DNA of 64,000 bases from an uncultured Clostridia bacterium (GTDB lineage Bacteria > Bacillota > Clostridia > Oscillospirales > Acutalibacteraceae), in NCBI GenBank assembly GCA_938034875.1, contig CALHND010000002.1, positions 124,001 through 188,000 of the forward strand. Reading direction: 5' to 3'. The position numbers and the translations under genes are program-made. The stretch's first letter is position 1. Each line of letters begins with the position of its first letter. Of this stretch, positions 53,940 to 62,228 are shown piece by piece. The notes below the pieces were generated by a model. The model made no database searches, was not told where the DNA came from, and saw only the letters and a program-made list of their open reading frames with translations.

Positions 53940-53976
53940 CCTCCTATGGTAGAATTAAAACAACTACCATAGGAGG
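53940..53976 (+). promoter_or_regulatory. Hairpin that hides the ribosome site of an IS remnant
   Basis: A perfect 13-bp stem CCTCCTATGGTAG/CTACCATAGGAGG; its 3' arm contains the AGGAGG ribosome site for the ATG at 53983. Insertion sequences use this to prevent translation from read-through transcripts. Confidence 0.65.
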
Positions 53977-53982
53977 ATTTTT

Positions 53983-54057
53983 ATGCCCAGAAGTTATCAT
54001 CACATAAAAGAATACGGTTATTCGATTAGATTGTCCAATGAAAACACAGAGATATAA
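53983..54057 (+). mobile_element. IS3-like transposase (OrfA) remnant
   Basis: A 24-codon fragment beginning MPRSYHHIKEYG, resembling the first residues of IS3-family OrfA proteins; the rest is missing or scrambled. The assignment rests on the short match plus the hairpin leader. Confidence 0.45.
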
Positions 54058-54102
54058 TGAATTTTATATATAAATTAAAAAAATTAAAACCAATTAATTT
54101 TC

Positions 54103-54327
54103 TTATTTATTTTTCTTTTTACCTAACCACTTGCATGGCTTGCCGTCTTTCGTAATAGCCCAGCGATAATCGCCATCCGGATGATGCATGGGTTCAATAC
54201 ATATTCTTTTACAGACAAGATTAAAAACAGCGATAGCTAACGTACATATTATTATAAATTGAATAATTGTACATAAAATACCTATTATACCGAAAATACA
54301 GCAAATCCTGCAATCACAACAATACAT
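54103..54327 (-). CDS. Small Cys-rich membrane protein
   Basis: A 74-residue protein: Cys-rich start (YCCDCRICCIFGI), one hydrophobic segment ~10-38, then a charged end with HHPDGDYRW and a basic tail. GGGGGTGA is a good ribosome site before the ATG at 54327. It begins 15 nt after the glycosyltransferase stop, so they are probably cotranscribed. No family recognised. Confidence 0.5.
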   Translation of the reverse strand: MYCCDCRICCIFGIIGILCTIIQFIIICTLAIAVFNLVCKRICIEPMHHPDGDYRWAITKDGKPCKWLGKKKNK

Positions 54328-54341
54328 TTTTATCACCCCCT

Positions 54342-55409
54342 TTATGTTGTATGCCATTCACCTTTTTTATTAGTAAGATAATTTATCACGCTTAACCCAT
54401 AAATAAAAATTAGTAAAATGCTATATACTTGTTCGGGTATAATAGTTAAAGCAATTATTCTTGCTTTCCATCCTAATGACCATACTGTAGCGGTTCTTTC
54501 AAAAGCCAATATAGCCAGTAACACTAACCACAACTTTGTTATTATTAATGAATGCATAAACAGATTAATAATAATTGTCGTAACAATAATAATTAATAAT
54601 ATTAATGAAAGAAATAATCCTATTTGCTGTTTCCAATAAATCCAACGCATATACCATGGAAGTGAATTTCCATAAGTTTTAAGATTAATTAATGCGCCAT
54701 TATACCAACGCTCTCTTTGTTTTACTAATTTACTTATTTTTTTCATAACATCTGTTCGTGAAAATACGTCAGCAACGGGACAATCATAACCAAGTTTTAA
54801 TACTGCAAGAGTAATTTCATTATATTCTGTTCTGCCGTAAGTATCATAATAGCTATTACTGTAATTAGGCAGCACACCATTAAGTCGTCCGGCTTTAACG
54901 TCCTTTAATGCTTTAACACGAAAAACCGACGCCGTTCCTGTCAAAACAAAAGCACGATATCCATTTCTTGCTATTTGACGTCGATATCTCCAATACTCCA
55001 TATTTTGAAGAGTTCCCAATAAAGACTTACATGGTTTGCCGGTAAAAATACTGCTGACAGCTCCTGCTCTTTGGTTATTATTTAGACTTAGCAAACATTT
55101 TGACACAAGGTCATCAGATAAAATTGTATCAGCGTCCATAATTAAAATACAGTCATCGTCGTTCAGGTTAGGTAATATCTTCTCAAGTGCATAATTTAAT
55201 GCACCGGCCTTCATGTTTTTGTTTTCAGCCATTTCAAGAACTTCTGCACCGTATTTATATGATATTTCCGCAGTATTATCTGTGCAATTATTAGCTACTA
55301 CTATTATTCGGTCAACAGAATGCGTTTGCTTTTTTATACTTTCTATTGTATAACCGATTAAATCTGCTTCATTTCTAGCAGGAATCAGTGCAATAATTTT
55401 TCTGTGAAT
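54342..55409 (-). CDS. Membrane glycosyltransferase family 2 (BcsA/HasA-like)
   Basis: A processive GT2 type protein. In frame from ~55409: IIALIPARNEADLIGY and DRIIVVANNCTDNTAE (UDP-sugar binding), LIMDADTILSDD (DxD), LTGTASVFR, and QRERWYNG (QxxRW), followed by three to four TM helices. It would polymerise or transfer sugar at the membrane. No ATG, GTG or TTG starts this frame: a TAA lies at ~55441, and the first usual start is the ATG at 55232, which would delete the nucleotide-binding part. An ATT at 55409-55407, after AAGGTGG, is a candidate start; otherwise it is a 5'-damaged gene. Confidence 0.7.
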   Translation of the reverse strand: MHRKIIALIPARNEADLIGYTIESIKKQTHSVDRIIVVANNCTDNTAEISYKYGAEVLEMAENKNMKAGALNYALEKILPNLNDDDCILIMDADTILSDDLVSKCLLSLNNNQRAGAVSSIFTGKPCKSLLGTLQNMEYWRYRRQIARNGYRAFVLTGTASVFRVKALKDVKAGRLNGVLPNYSNSYYDTYGRTEYNEITLAVLKLGYDCPVADVFSRTDVMKKISKLVKQRERWYNGALINLKTYGNSLPWYMRWIYWKQQIGLFLSLILLIIIVTTIIINLFMHSLIITKLWLVLLAILAFERTATVWSLGWKARIIALTIIPEQVYSILLIFIYGLSVINYLTNKKGEWHTT

Positions 55410-55698
55410 AACAGTCCACCACCTTAGATATTGTTTTAACCTTTACATAATATGCTGTAATAAAATAAAGTGTTATGGTTAAAAGCCGGTAAGCATAGGG
55501 TAACACCGGTGACGGTTGTCTGTGTTACCAGTGCATAAGAAATTAGCTATAACTATATCGGTGATGAAATGTACCAAGGCAAGCAAGAAAAAAGGACAAT
55601 ACCGAAATATATCACATTATGCATAGAGGAATAAACCAACAGTAAATATTCCTAACAAACAAATATCTCGAAAAAATTATTTAAGTACTAAAAGACTG

Positions 55699-55739
55699 TA
55701 AGGAAATAAGCAAATATAAAATATTTGCTTATTTCCTTA
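55699..55739. repeat. 18-bp perfect palindrome near a Y1 transposase fragment
   Basis: Stem 55699-55716 with 55722-55739, loop TAAAA. No U-tract, so not a simple terminator. IS200/IS605 and RAYT elements use subterminal hairpins of this kind. Confidence 0.55.
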
Positions 55740-55765
55740 TGAGAATCATTTGCATTAATTAATTC

Positions 55766-55876
55766 AAGAAGATATTGAGCTGATTGAACAAATAATGAAG
55801 AGAATAACTAACCGATTTGCATATTGGTATAATATGAAGTACCAGCGAGTGGGATATTTGTTTCAGGGCGTTAATT
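55766..55876 (+). mobile_element. IS200-like/RAYT (Y1) transposase fragment
   Basis: A ~35-codon frame reading FAYWYNMKYQRVGYLFQG, which matches the conserved tail of the Y1 transposase domain in REP-associated transposases. No start, HUH motif or other domain is left. Confidence 0.6.
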
Positions 55877-56108
55877 TGTCTGGCAGCAGATATTAATAAT
55901 AATAGCGAGATAAGCATATTTGGAAATGTGTTTTAAATGGATAAAACGACATTATTTTTGCGCTCCCGGTAGGAACGCTAACAGTAATCGGGTTAACCGC
56001 TATAAGTGGATTTTTGTATTTTTTTGGAAACAGTAACATTACTTATTGGCTGAAAACCCGCATAAATGGTGGGTTCTATTCATGCCCCTTATGGGTACTG
56101 GCACCATG

Positions 56109-56155
56109 AACGGACTAACTGATGATACAATGGTCATCGGTTAGTCCGTTTTCTT
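56109..56155 (+). terminator. Long hairpin at the left end of the element
   Basis: A 17-bp stem with one G-T pair (56109-56125 with 56134-56150), eight-base loop, then TTCTT. Confidence 0.7.
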
Positions 56156-56338
56156 ATACCTAAAATGTCCCTGCGGCACAAGGCTTTTCAAAACTGTCTG
56201 CACCTATTGGGGATATGTGGGCATCCAGAGTGAAAGGGTTGCACCTTCCGTTATTCTTTTTCCCCGGATAAACCGGAACGGTAGCCTTCGCAATACACCC
56301 AAATCGTTCCCATTTCAAACAGAGCATATATACAGAGA

Positions 56339-56379
56339 AAGGCTCGGAGCCAGGGGGTAATCCCAAAGTTCCGAGCCTT
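56339..56379 (-). terminator. Terminator of the recombinase operon
   Basis: Stem AAGGCTCGGA/TCCGAGCCTT directly after the second recombinase stop; minus-strand tail TTTCTC. Confidence 0.7.
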
Positions 56380-56381
56380 CT

Positions 56382-57965
56382 TTACATTTCTTCGATTATC
56401 TCCATGCCGCCCTTGAAGGTAAATACTACCGTATGGTTTGCGTATACCGTGGCCTTCTCCACGGTTGCCAACCAAAGCCCCTCCTCAAACTGCACCGGTA
56501 AGTCTGTCTGGGTCTGTAGCGTGGCTATGAACGCACCCAGTCGGTCATGCTGTTCTTTTCGGTGCTGTTTTTCCGCATCCAGGGCGTCGTATTTCTTCTT
56601 CAACTTTTCATACCGTTGGACATGGCGTTCATACCGCCGCAGGTATTCTGTCTGGTCCTGCGCCTTCAGTGAATTCTCATCCACGCATCTGCGTACCAGT
56701 TCCGCTGCCAGTTCCATTTCCTCTATCAGGGTAGCTTGTTGGGCATCCAGTTCCGTCCAGTCAAATAGTTCTTTTTGTGCCAACAGGCAGTCATCCAGAA
56801 TACTGTCCCTCATGGAGTGGATCTTACTGAAGGCTCGGAGAAAAAGGGTCTGTATCTGCTGTTCTGTCAAATGCGGCGTTTTGCAGCGGTGGTCGCCTTT
56901 GAATTTATCGTTGCACTGCCAAATCGTGCGGCGGTACTGGTCTGTGGAGTGCCACACCTTTGAGCCATAAAAAGCACCGCAGTCACCGCAGACGATGGTG
57001 GCAGTGAATACACTATTGGCACTGTATCGCTGTCCCAGGTCCTTCCGTCGGGCAATCTCCGCTTGCACCAAATCCCATTCGTATGGGTCGATGATGGCCG
57101 GGTGGCTGTTCTGGACATAATACTGCGGCACTTCGCCCTCATTGGGTTTCATTTTCTTTTGCAGGAAATCTACAGTAAAGGTCTTCTGCAATCTGGCATC
57201 CCCACGATATTTCTCATTCCGCAGGATGCTGTCAACGGTGGAGACTGACCACTTCTGCTTTCCGCTAGGTGTAGGGATGCCATCAGCGGTGAGTATCTTG
57301 GCGATGGCGCAGGAGGTCTTTCCCTGCATAAACAGGAAATATATCCTCTTGATGATTTCCGCTTCCTCCGGCACGATTTCCAGAAGGCCGTCCTTGCCTT
57401 TGCGGTAGCCTAGAAAGGCCCGGTAGGGCATGGACACTTTACCATCCGCGAATTGTTTCCGCTTGCCCCAGGTCACATTTTCTGAGATGCTCCGGCTTTC
57501 TTCCTGGGCCAAACTGGACATGATGGTAATCAGCAGTTCGCCCTTGCTGTCCAATGTCCAGATATTCTCTTTCTCAAAATAAACCTCCACACCGGCATCC
57601 TTCAGTTTTCGGACGGCGGTCAGGCTGTCCACGGTGTTACGGGCGAAGCGGCTGACACTCTTGGTGATGATAAGGTCGATCCTGCCGTCCAGCGCGTCCT
57701 GAATCATACGGTTGAAACCATCTCGGTGCTTGGTGTTGGTGGCGGATATGCCTTCGTCCGTATATACGGCAACAAACTGCCACTCGGGATTGGCTTGGAT
57801 GTATCTGGTGTAATAATCCACCTGCGCCTCGTAGCTGGTCAACTGCTCCTCACTGTCGGTGGACACACGGGCATAACCGGCCACACGCCGTCTGTATTTG
57901 GTTGTGGTGGGAATTCCGGTGTGCTGATTCCGTGTGGCCGGTATCACTGTGATATTTTTAGCCAT
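56382..57965 (-). CDS. Large serine recombinase 2
   Basis: A 527-residue site-specific recombinase. N-terminal resolvase domain with nucleophile Ser35 in GYARVSTDSEEQ and YTDEGISATN, SRFARNTVD; then the recombinase domain (~170-290, DGIPTPSGKQKWSVSTVDSI), a zinc ribbon (CGDCG ... CNDK ... CKT, ~335-385), and a coiled coil (~400-490). It cuts and rejoins DNA to integrate or excise the element. Its ATG lies eight nt inside the upstream recombinase gene, so they are coupled. More GC-rich than the host genes. Confidence 0.95.
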   Translation of the reverse strand: MAKNITVIPATRNQHTGIPTTTKYRRRVAGYARVSTDSEEQLTSYEAQVDYYTRYIQANPEWQFVAVYTDEGISATNTKHRDGFNRMIQDALDGRIDLIITKSVSRFARNTVDSLTAVRKLKDAGVEVYFEKENIWTLDSKGELLITIMSSLAQEESRSISENVTWGKRKQFADGKVSMPYRAFLGYRKGKDGLLEIVPEEAEIIKRIYFLFMQGKTSCAIAKILTADGIPTPSGKQKWSVSTVDSILRNEKYRGDARLQKTFTVDFLQKKMKPNEGEVPQYYVQNSHPAIIDPYEWDLVQAEIARRKDLGQRYSANSVFTATIVCGDCGAFYGSKVWHSTDQYRRTIWQCNDKFKGDHRCKTPHLTEQQIQTLFLRAFSKIHSMRDSILDDCLLAQKELFDWTELDAQQATLIEEMELAAELVRRCVDENSLKAQDQTEYLRRYERHVQRYEKLKKKYDALDAEKQHRKEQHDRLGAFIATLQTQTDLPVQFEEGLWLATVEKATVYANHTVVFTFKGGMEIIEEM

Positions 57966-59262
57966 TGCTGTTTCTCCTCTCCAAGTCTCTGTGCCGTGCG
58001 GCTTCTTTCATCTCATCTGTCCAGCTTTTCGCTCTGGAACGGTCTGCCCATCGTTTAACGGTCTTTGTTCCGTCGGAATGAAGAAATACCAGTCGATTGC
58101 CGTTCTCCACTCTGACTTCCGTTATTTTGCCGGGAAAGGCATCCGCATCAAATGTTGCGGTGCCAATGGCCTCCGCAGCCATTGCTATAAGGGTATTTTC
58201 CGGTATCTGCTTGGAAGGGCAGGCCGCTTTCCCCCAGGTGTTAAAGGTGACGCAGATCCAAACCGGCCCGGTCTTGGTAATTTTCCTGCGATAGTGTTTT
58301 CCGCAGCTGGCACAGACCAGTTTTCCGGTAAAGGGATATGTATTTGGGGTAACTCCGGGATGGGTGTGCTTTTCTGCCCGCCGCTGAATCTCTTCCTGCA
58401 CAGCGTTAAATTGCTCCAGGGAAACGATTGGCTCGTGGGCATCTGTTATGTGGTACTTTGGGAACTGACCGTTATTTTGCCTTGTGCGTTTGGTGAGGTG
58501 GTTTTCCCGGTAGGTTGTCTGGAGCATAAGGTTTCCGGTGTAAGTGTAGTTCCGCAGAACACTCATAATGCCGCTTTTACCCCACTGACTTCCACACCGG
58601 GAAAGAATCCCCTCTCCGTTCAGCATTTTGGCAATGGCGGTAACTCCCATGCCGCCCAGGTAGCTGTCGAAGATCCGCCGTACCACCGCAGCCTCTGCCG
58701 GGTAGACCACCAAAGTGCCGTTATCATATCGGTAGCCAAGCATGGTGCCGTTCCAGGGCATTCCGTTTTCGAAGTTATGCCGTATCCGCCACTTCTGATT
58801 CTCACTGGCGGATAGGCTTTCCTCTTGGGCATAGGATGCCAGGATAGAGAGCATCAGCTCCCCATCAGCGCTGGCGGAGTGAATGTTCTGCTCTTCAAAG
58901 TAGACATCCGCTCCCAGATTCTTTAATTCCCGGACGGTTTCCAACAGGGTAACCGTATTCCGTGCGAATCTGGATATACCCTTGGTGACCACCATATCGA
59001 TTTTCCCGGCCCGGCAGTCAGTAAGCAGTCTTTGAAAGTTTTCTCTGTCCACCCTGGTACCGGTCAGGCCCTCGTCAGCGTATACACCGCAGAATATCCA
59101 TCCTGGGTGACTTTGGATGAGGCTGTTGTAATAACTGACCTGGGCGGACAGGGAATGGAGCATGGCATCCTTGGCGGAGGATACTCTGGCATAAGCCGCC
59201 ACCCTGGTCAGTTGCGGTGCTTTGGGCGCCGGGAACGCCACTTTTTCTATGACCCGTTTCAT
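57958..59262 (-). CDS. Large serine recombinase 1
   Basis: A 434-residue recombinase: nucleophile Ser28 in AAYARVSSAKD, YADEGLTGTRV, KGISRFARNTV, recombinase domain (~165-290), zinc ribbon CASCGKHY with CVTF/CPSK, and a short C-terminus without a long coiled coil. It is diverged from the neighbouring recombinase, not a recent copy. Two linked serine recombinases may act together, as integrase and excision partner, or with different sites. AGGAGG precedes the ATG at 59262. Confidence 0.95.
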   Translation of the reverse strand: MKRVIEKVAFPAPKAPQLTRVAAYARVSSAKDAMLHSLSAQVSYYNSLIQSHPGWIFCGVYADEGLTGTRVDRENFQRLLTDCRAGKIDMVVTKGISRFARNTVTLLETVRELKNLGADVYFEEQNIHSASADGELMLSILASYAQEESLSASENQKWRIRHNFENGMPWNGTMLGYRYDNGTLVVYPAEAAVVRRIFDSYLGGMGVTAIAKMLNGEGILSRCGSQWGKSGIMSVLRNYTYTGNLMLQTTYRENHLTKRTRQNNGQFPKYHITDAHEPIVSLEQFNAVQEEIQRRAEKHTHPGVTPNTYPFTGKLVCASCGKHYRRKITKTGPVWICVTFNTWGKAACPSKQIPENTLIAMAAEAIGTATFDADAFPGKITEVRVENGNRLVFLHSDGTKTVKRWADRSRAKSWTDEMKEAARHRDLERRNSNG

Positions 59263-59333
59263 TGTGCTGCCTCCTTTGTATCAAATTGCGGGTAGTGTAT
59301 ATTCGCTCTTCCTGGCCTGGATAGCAAGTCATA

Positions 59334-59555
59334 TCAGCGAAATATACTGCACAAAGACAGGCCGTATTTATTGGCCAGAATATCACAGACTTTTTGGTAT
59401 TCCACTTCGCTTAAAATGCCGCCGGTGACCATACCACGGAACACCGCAGCACTGGCTTTATATCGGACGAGACGATTTTGGAAATCATCAGGCTGCTCCA
59501 CGGCGGGCATCGGCATAGCATTTTCTGTCACAGAATTTTCGGTTGCGATTGCCAT
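59334..59555 (-). CDS. Small SHOCT-like protein of the recombinase cassette
   Basis: A 73-residue protein. The C-terminal half (VFRGMVTGGILSEVEYQKVC, then DILANKYGLSL) follows the short SHOCT-like helical pattern with Gly-Ile-Leu-Ser-Glu-x-Glu-Tyr. Such proteins are commonly encoded beside tandem serine recombinases in Clostridia. Role unknown, perhaps a recombination directionality or oligomerisation factor. It overlaps the upstream HTH/zinc gene by 68 nt in another frame. Confidence 0.7.
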   Translation of the reverse strand: MAIATENSVTENAMPMPAVEQPDDFQNRLVRYKASAAVFRGMVTGGILSEVEYQKVCDILANKYGLSLCSIFR

Positions 59556-59865
59556 AACTGACGAACTCCTTTCCGCAGTGCTGGCAGACCAGGGTATAGT
59601 AGGCCTGCATGTTTACCTCGTCCTTGTGGCTGTTCCAGTAAGCCATACGGCATTTATCGGAACAGTATTTCTTTTCCTTCCGTCCCAGATTCTGAGGAAC
59701 CGGCTGTCCACAATGGTGGCAAAGAATCTGCCCCTGTTGGGGAGGATGCCGCTGCAAATGGGATTTGACAGTATTGGGGGAAATTCCCAACTGGTCAGCA
59801 ATCCGCTGATAGCCCATACCCATACTGGCATAAAAATTTATCTGATTCATGATTTTGTATGTCAT
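59488..59865 (-). CDS. HTH and double zinc-finger protein
   Basis: A 125-residue protein. An HTH near residues 10-40 (SMGMGYQRIADQLGISPNTV, a sigma-70 region 4 or resolvase-like helix pair), then two Cys4-type fingers: CHHCGQP with CSDKC, and CQHCGKEF with CDRKC. It is likely a DNA-binding regulator or recombination accessory factor. It is upstream of the SHOCT-like and recombinase genes, in the same direction. Confidence 0.75.
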   Translation of the reverse strand: MTYKIMNQINFYASMGMGYQRIADQLGISPNTVKSHLQRHPPQQGQILCHHCGQPVPQNLGRKEKKYCSDKCRMAYWNSHKDEVNMQAYYTLVCQHCGKEFVSYGNRNRKFCDRKCYADARRGAA

Positions 59866-59924
59866 GGCTGTCTCCTTTCTAGAGAGTGCCGGGAGGAGGT
59901 GGCCCCTCCCGGCTGGTATATGGA

Positions 59925-60849
59925 TTATTCTTCGATTTTCAGCACCTTGATGGCCTCGGAACGGACCAGTTTGCCATCCAGGAACTCATAGGCGCGGTAG
60001 CCAGTACAGTCAACGGAGATATACCGCTCCACCAGAGTGCGGATGCAGACAGGCTGTCTGCCCACGATCCAATAGTAGCGGAAATCACCGAAAGCGATAG
60101 GCTTGCTGCCGGGTGCGGCATTGGGCATGAATTCGGAGATGCAGACCTTGTGGCCCAGAATGGTATCATTGGCATGGTTCCAGATGTAATTGCCGGAATC
60201 GTCCTTGATGGTACGCAGGGCATAAGCGGTCTCATCGTTCACGACCCATACTGCATTGCGGCGGTATTTGGGCTTCAGAGAGAAAAACAGCTTCACCACA
60301 TCCTCGTAGGTCAGCGCAGTGGAAGTAACACCCACATCCGCACCGCCGTTCTCTGCAAGGATACCGGTGGGCATATTCATACCGGTGCCATTGATAAAGG
60401 CATCATCCTCCGCCCTGCCGAAATTCTGCGCCAAACGGCTGACCAGATGCTTTTCGACCATAAAGCTGTTGTCCTGCAGGAAGGCATTGTCCATAGTGAA
60501 GCTAGTCACCAGTTTGTGGCAATCCAGGGTAATCTCCCCGAAATCCTCCATACCGTCGCTGACAATGACAGTGCCGCCCTCAGGTACCCATGCGGCAACA
60601 TCCTCATTCTGAGTGGTCTTGATGCGGTAGCCGGTATCGTAGGCCTGAATCTCGGTGGCCAGGCTGCGGAACAGACTTTCCTTCTTCAAAGCTGCCATGT
60701 ACTTGCCCTGGGCAGCGGCGGGGAGCGTCTGGGCGCCGACGGAAAGATCCAGTCCGGAATCCACTGTGTCGGCCCCGGAGGGCGTTCCACAGATTAATTT
60801 CATACTCCCTGCTCTCGATATGGGGCAGCATTTCAGTGTAAGTTTTCAT
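59925..60849 (-). pseudogene. HK97-type major capsid protein gene with a frameshift near the start
   Basis: Intact frame 59925-60803 (292 codons) encodes most of a HK97-fold capsid protein: KYMAALKKESLFRSLATEIQ, AEDDAFINGTGMNMPTGIL, WVVNDETAYALRTIKDD, LGHKVCISEFMPNAAPGSKP, IAFGDFRYYWIV. The usual capsid N-terminus, MKTYTEMLPHIESREYEI, is encoded 46 nt upstream from the ATG at 60849 in another frame, so a +1 shift near 60780 is needed to join them. No terminase, portal or protease gene is near. It could be a decayed phage gene or a short capsid product from the inner ATG. Confidence 0.75.
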
Positions 60850-60866
60850 AAAAAATCATCCTTGGT

Positions 60867-61070
60867 TTATTTTACAGGCTTTAGAGTTAGGCCCTTCATT
60901 TTACAGAACTTTTCCAGGTCGGCGCAGTCCATATCGAAGTAAGCCTTTCTGACAGGTTCGGTGGTCAGATGGTACCGCTTCTTGATGGTGTGCGGTACAT
61001 TATCCGCAGAATAAACAGTCAGCACCTCGTGCTTTTTGAACTGCTTGTCAAAATAATCTTTGGTGATCAT
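60867..61070 (-). CDS. Small element protein A, paralogue of the next gene
   Basis: A 67-residue protein, basic in its first half, with YFDKQFKKHEVLTVYSADN and DLEKFCKMKGLT near the end. It aligns with the adjacent 74-residue protein at both ends (QEYFRKHDSLTLYKPDG and NLAEFCNKHGIT). The ATG at 61070 has AGGAGG upstream; the longer frame is a shadow of the next gene. Function unknown; the position ahead of the capsid gene suggests phage or plasmid cargo. Confidence 0.6.
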   Translation of the reverse strand: MITKDYFDKQFKKHEVLTVYSADNVPHTIKKRYHLTTEPVRKAYFDMDCADLEKFCKMKGLTLKPVK

Positions 61071-61104
61071 ATCGATATCCTCCTTCGGTTGTTTCTCCGG
61101 CGAA

Positions 61105-61329
61105 TCAGCCGAGCGTGATAGTGGGGTGGGCGGTGATACCGTGCTTGTTGCAGAATTCCGCCAGATTCTCGTTGGAACGGAATCCATATGCTTCATATTT
61201 GCTGACAGCAAGGACGGGCTCGTAGACCTTGATAAAGGTGATGGGTGTACCGTCCGGCTTGTACAGTGTGAGGGAATCGTGCTTGCGGAAGTACTCCTGC
61301 AGGAACTCCCGGGTGATATCTGTTGCCAT
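61105..61329 (-). CDS. Small element protein B, paralogue of the previous gene
   Basis: A 74-residue protein starting MATDITREFLQEYFRKHD. It shares the pattern helix, then KHxxLTxY strand, then a final xLxxFCxxxGIT helix with protein A, so the two arose by duplication. AGGAGG precedes the ATG at 61329. Function unknown. Confidence 0.6.
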   Translation of the reverse strand: MATDITREFLQEYFRKHDSLTLYKPDGTPITFIKVYEPVLAVSKYEAYGFRSNENLAEFCNKHGITAHPTITLG

Positions 61330-61342
61330 AATTGTTTCCTCC

Positions 61343-61630
61343 TTACTTTTTGGCGCAGGCATTGCATACATACAGTGCTCTGGTGTTTTCGTTGATGGCT
61401 TCACTGATCCGTGCCAACGGCTTACCGAAATGAGGACAACGGATGGTGAATTCGTTGCTGGGGAACTGACCGGGGTGACAGCGAAGTCTGAAGTAATTGG
61501 GGACCATTTCCTCCAACCACAGACTGCTCTGAGCCATGATGGTGTCTCTGTCCAGACTGGGGAACATTGCTACTTTCTCCGTCCCCTCCGTGTCGCAGTC
61601 AACGAGGGGGTAATAGCGGATATCGGTCAT
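61343..61630 (-). CDS. Small protein with degenerate zinc ribbon
   Basis: A 95-residue protein. Its end has CNAC and, 35 residues before, RCPHFG, where a second CxxC knuckle would be expected; one Cys seems replaced, so metal binding is uncertain. The sequence before it (AQSSLWLEEMVPNYFRLRC) is not recognised. It begins three nt after the next gene's stop. Confidence 0.55.
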   Translation of the reverse strand: MTDIRYYPLVDCDTEGTEKVAMFPSLDRDTIMAQSSLWLEEMVPNYFRLRCHPGQFPSNEFTIRCPHFGKPLARISEAINENTRALYVCNACAKK

Positions 61631-61633
61631 AGC

Positions 61634-61888
61634 TCACACCGCCTGTCCATCCAAATCCTGGAACCGGCCCTTGCAGTAGGCCAGCGCCTCGGCCTTGGTG
61701 CCAAAGTACATAGTGCTGAAGCCGCAGCCAACCATCCAGATGTCCAGTTCTTTATGCCGGGAGATGACCACAGGCTCTCCCTTCATGGTCTGGAGCAGCA
61801 CCTGGCACTGATATTTCCCCTGAGAGAAAGCGTCCTTGTCCCTGTCGGACAGTTTCGGCTGCGTGCCGTAATAGAATCTTCGTTTCAT
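61634..61888 (-). CDS. Small basic element protein
   Basis: An 84-residue protein with a basic N-terminus (MKRRFYYGTQPKLSD) and a compact alpha/beta-like end (MYFGTKAEALAYCKGRFQDL). No family recognised. It is first of the leftward gene set of the element, with AGGAGG ahead of its ATG. Confidence 0.55.
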   Translation of the reverse strand: MKRRFYYGTQPKLSDRDKDAFSQGKYQCQVLLQTMKGEPVVISRHKELDIWMVGCGFSTMYFGTKAEALAYCKGRFQDLDGQAV

Positions 61889-62228
61889 ATTTTTCCTCCT
61901 GAGTTATATGATTTTTGATTTTGGGATTGCGTTTGGAACAATCATAGGCACCACCTCCTTCGCTGTACGCAGAAAAACAGGCCGTTTTGTATAGTGCCCC
62001 AACGATATTTTTTCGAAATTTTTTACGGCCAGTTTTGCTTCTTCCGCTATACGCAGAATTTAGGGCTCTTTTGATGGGGGTGTTTTTCGAAAAAATTTCA
62101 GGATTTTTTGATTAGGGTAATTCCGGTCAAAACTTATGCGAAAATTCACACGAAGCCCCGGGCCGCTGCCCCAAGCAAAAGGTCGTAGAGATTTGTACCC
62201 CCCCTGGGGGTGATCTGAGCATAAAAAC
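61889..62228. other. Regulatory region between divergent halves of the element
   Basis: No ORF supported. It carries two diverged copies of CTTC(C)GCT(G/A)TACGCAGAA at 61958-61974 and 62041-62058, a CCCCC-CT-GGGGG dyad near 62205, and runs of TTTTCGAAA. The promoter for the leftward genes should lie here. Confidence 0.5.

Larger units (their letters stand above)
55410..56108. other. Degenerate intergenic zone with IS remnants
   Basis: About 700 bp with no intact gene. Contents: an inverted repeat GGTAACAC/GTGTTACC near 55500-55530, an 18-bp palindrome, a Y1 transposase fragment, and from ~55960 a change to more GC-rich sequence that probably marks the left junction of the recombinase element. 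An unassigned open stretch near 55960-56108 (reads LPVGTLTVIGLTAISG) could be a remnant. Confidence 0.5.

Noticed and set aside
56160..56366. Minus-strand frame of 68 codons after the second recombinase
   Set aside because: It overlaps the recombinase terminator and has no ribosome site.
57934..58815. Long plus-strand frame (293 codons) opposite the first recombinase
   Set aside because: It is antisense to a gene with all recombinase motifs; high GC gives long shadow frames.
59886..60797. Long plus-strand frame (303 codons) opposite the capsid gene
   Set aside because: Antisense shadow of an HK97 capsid with clear motifs; no ribosome site.
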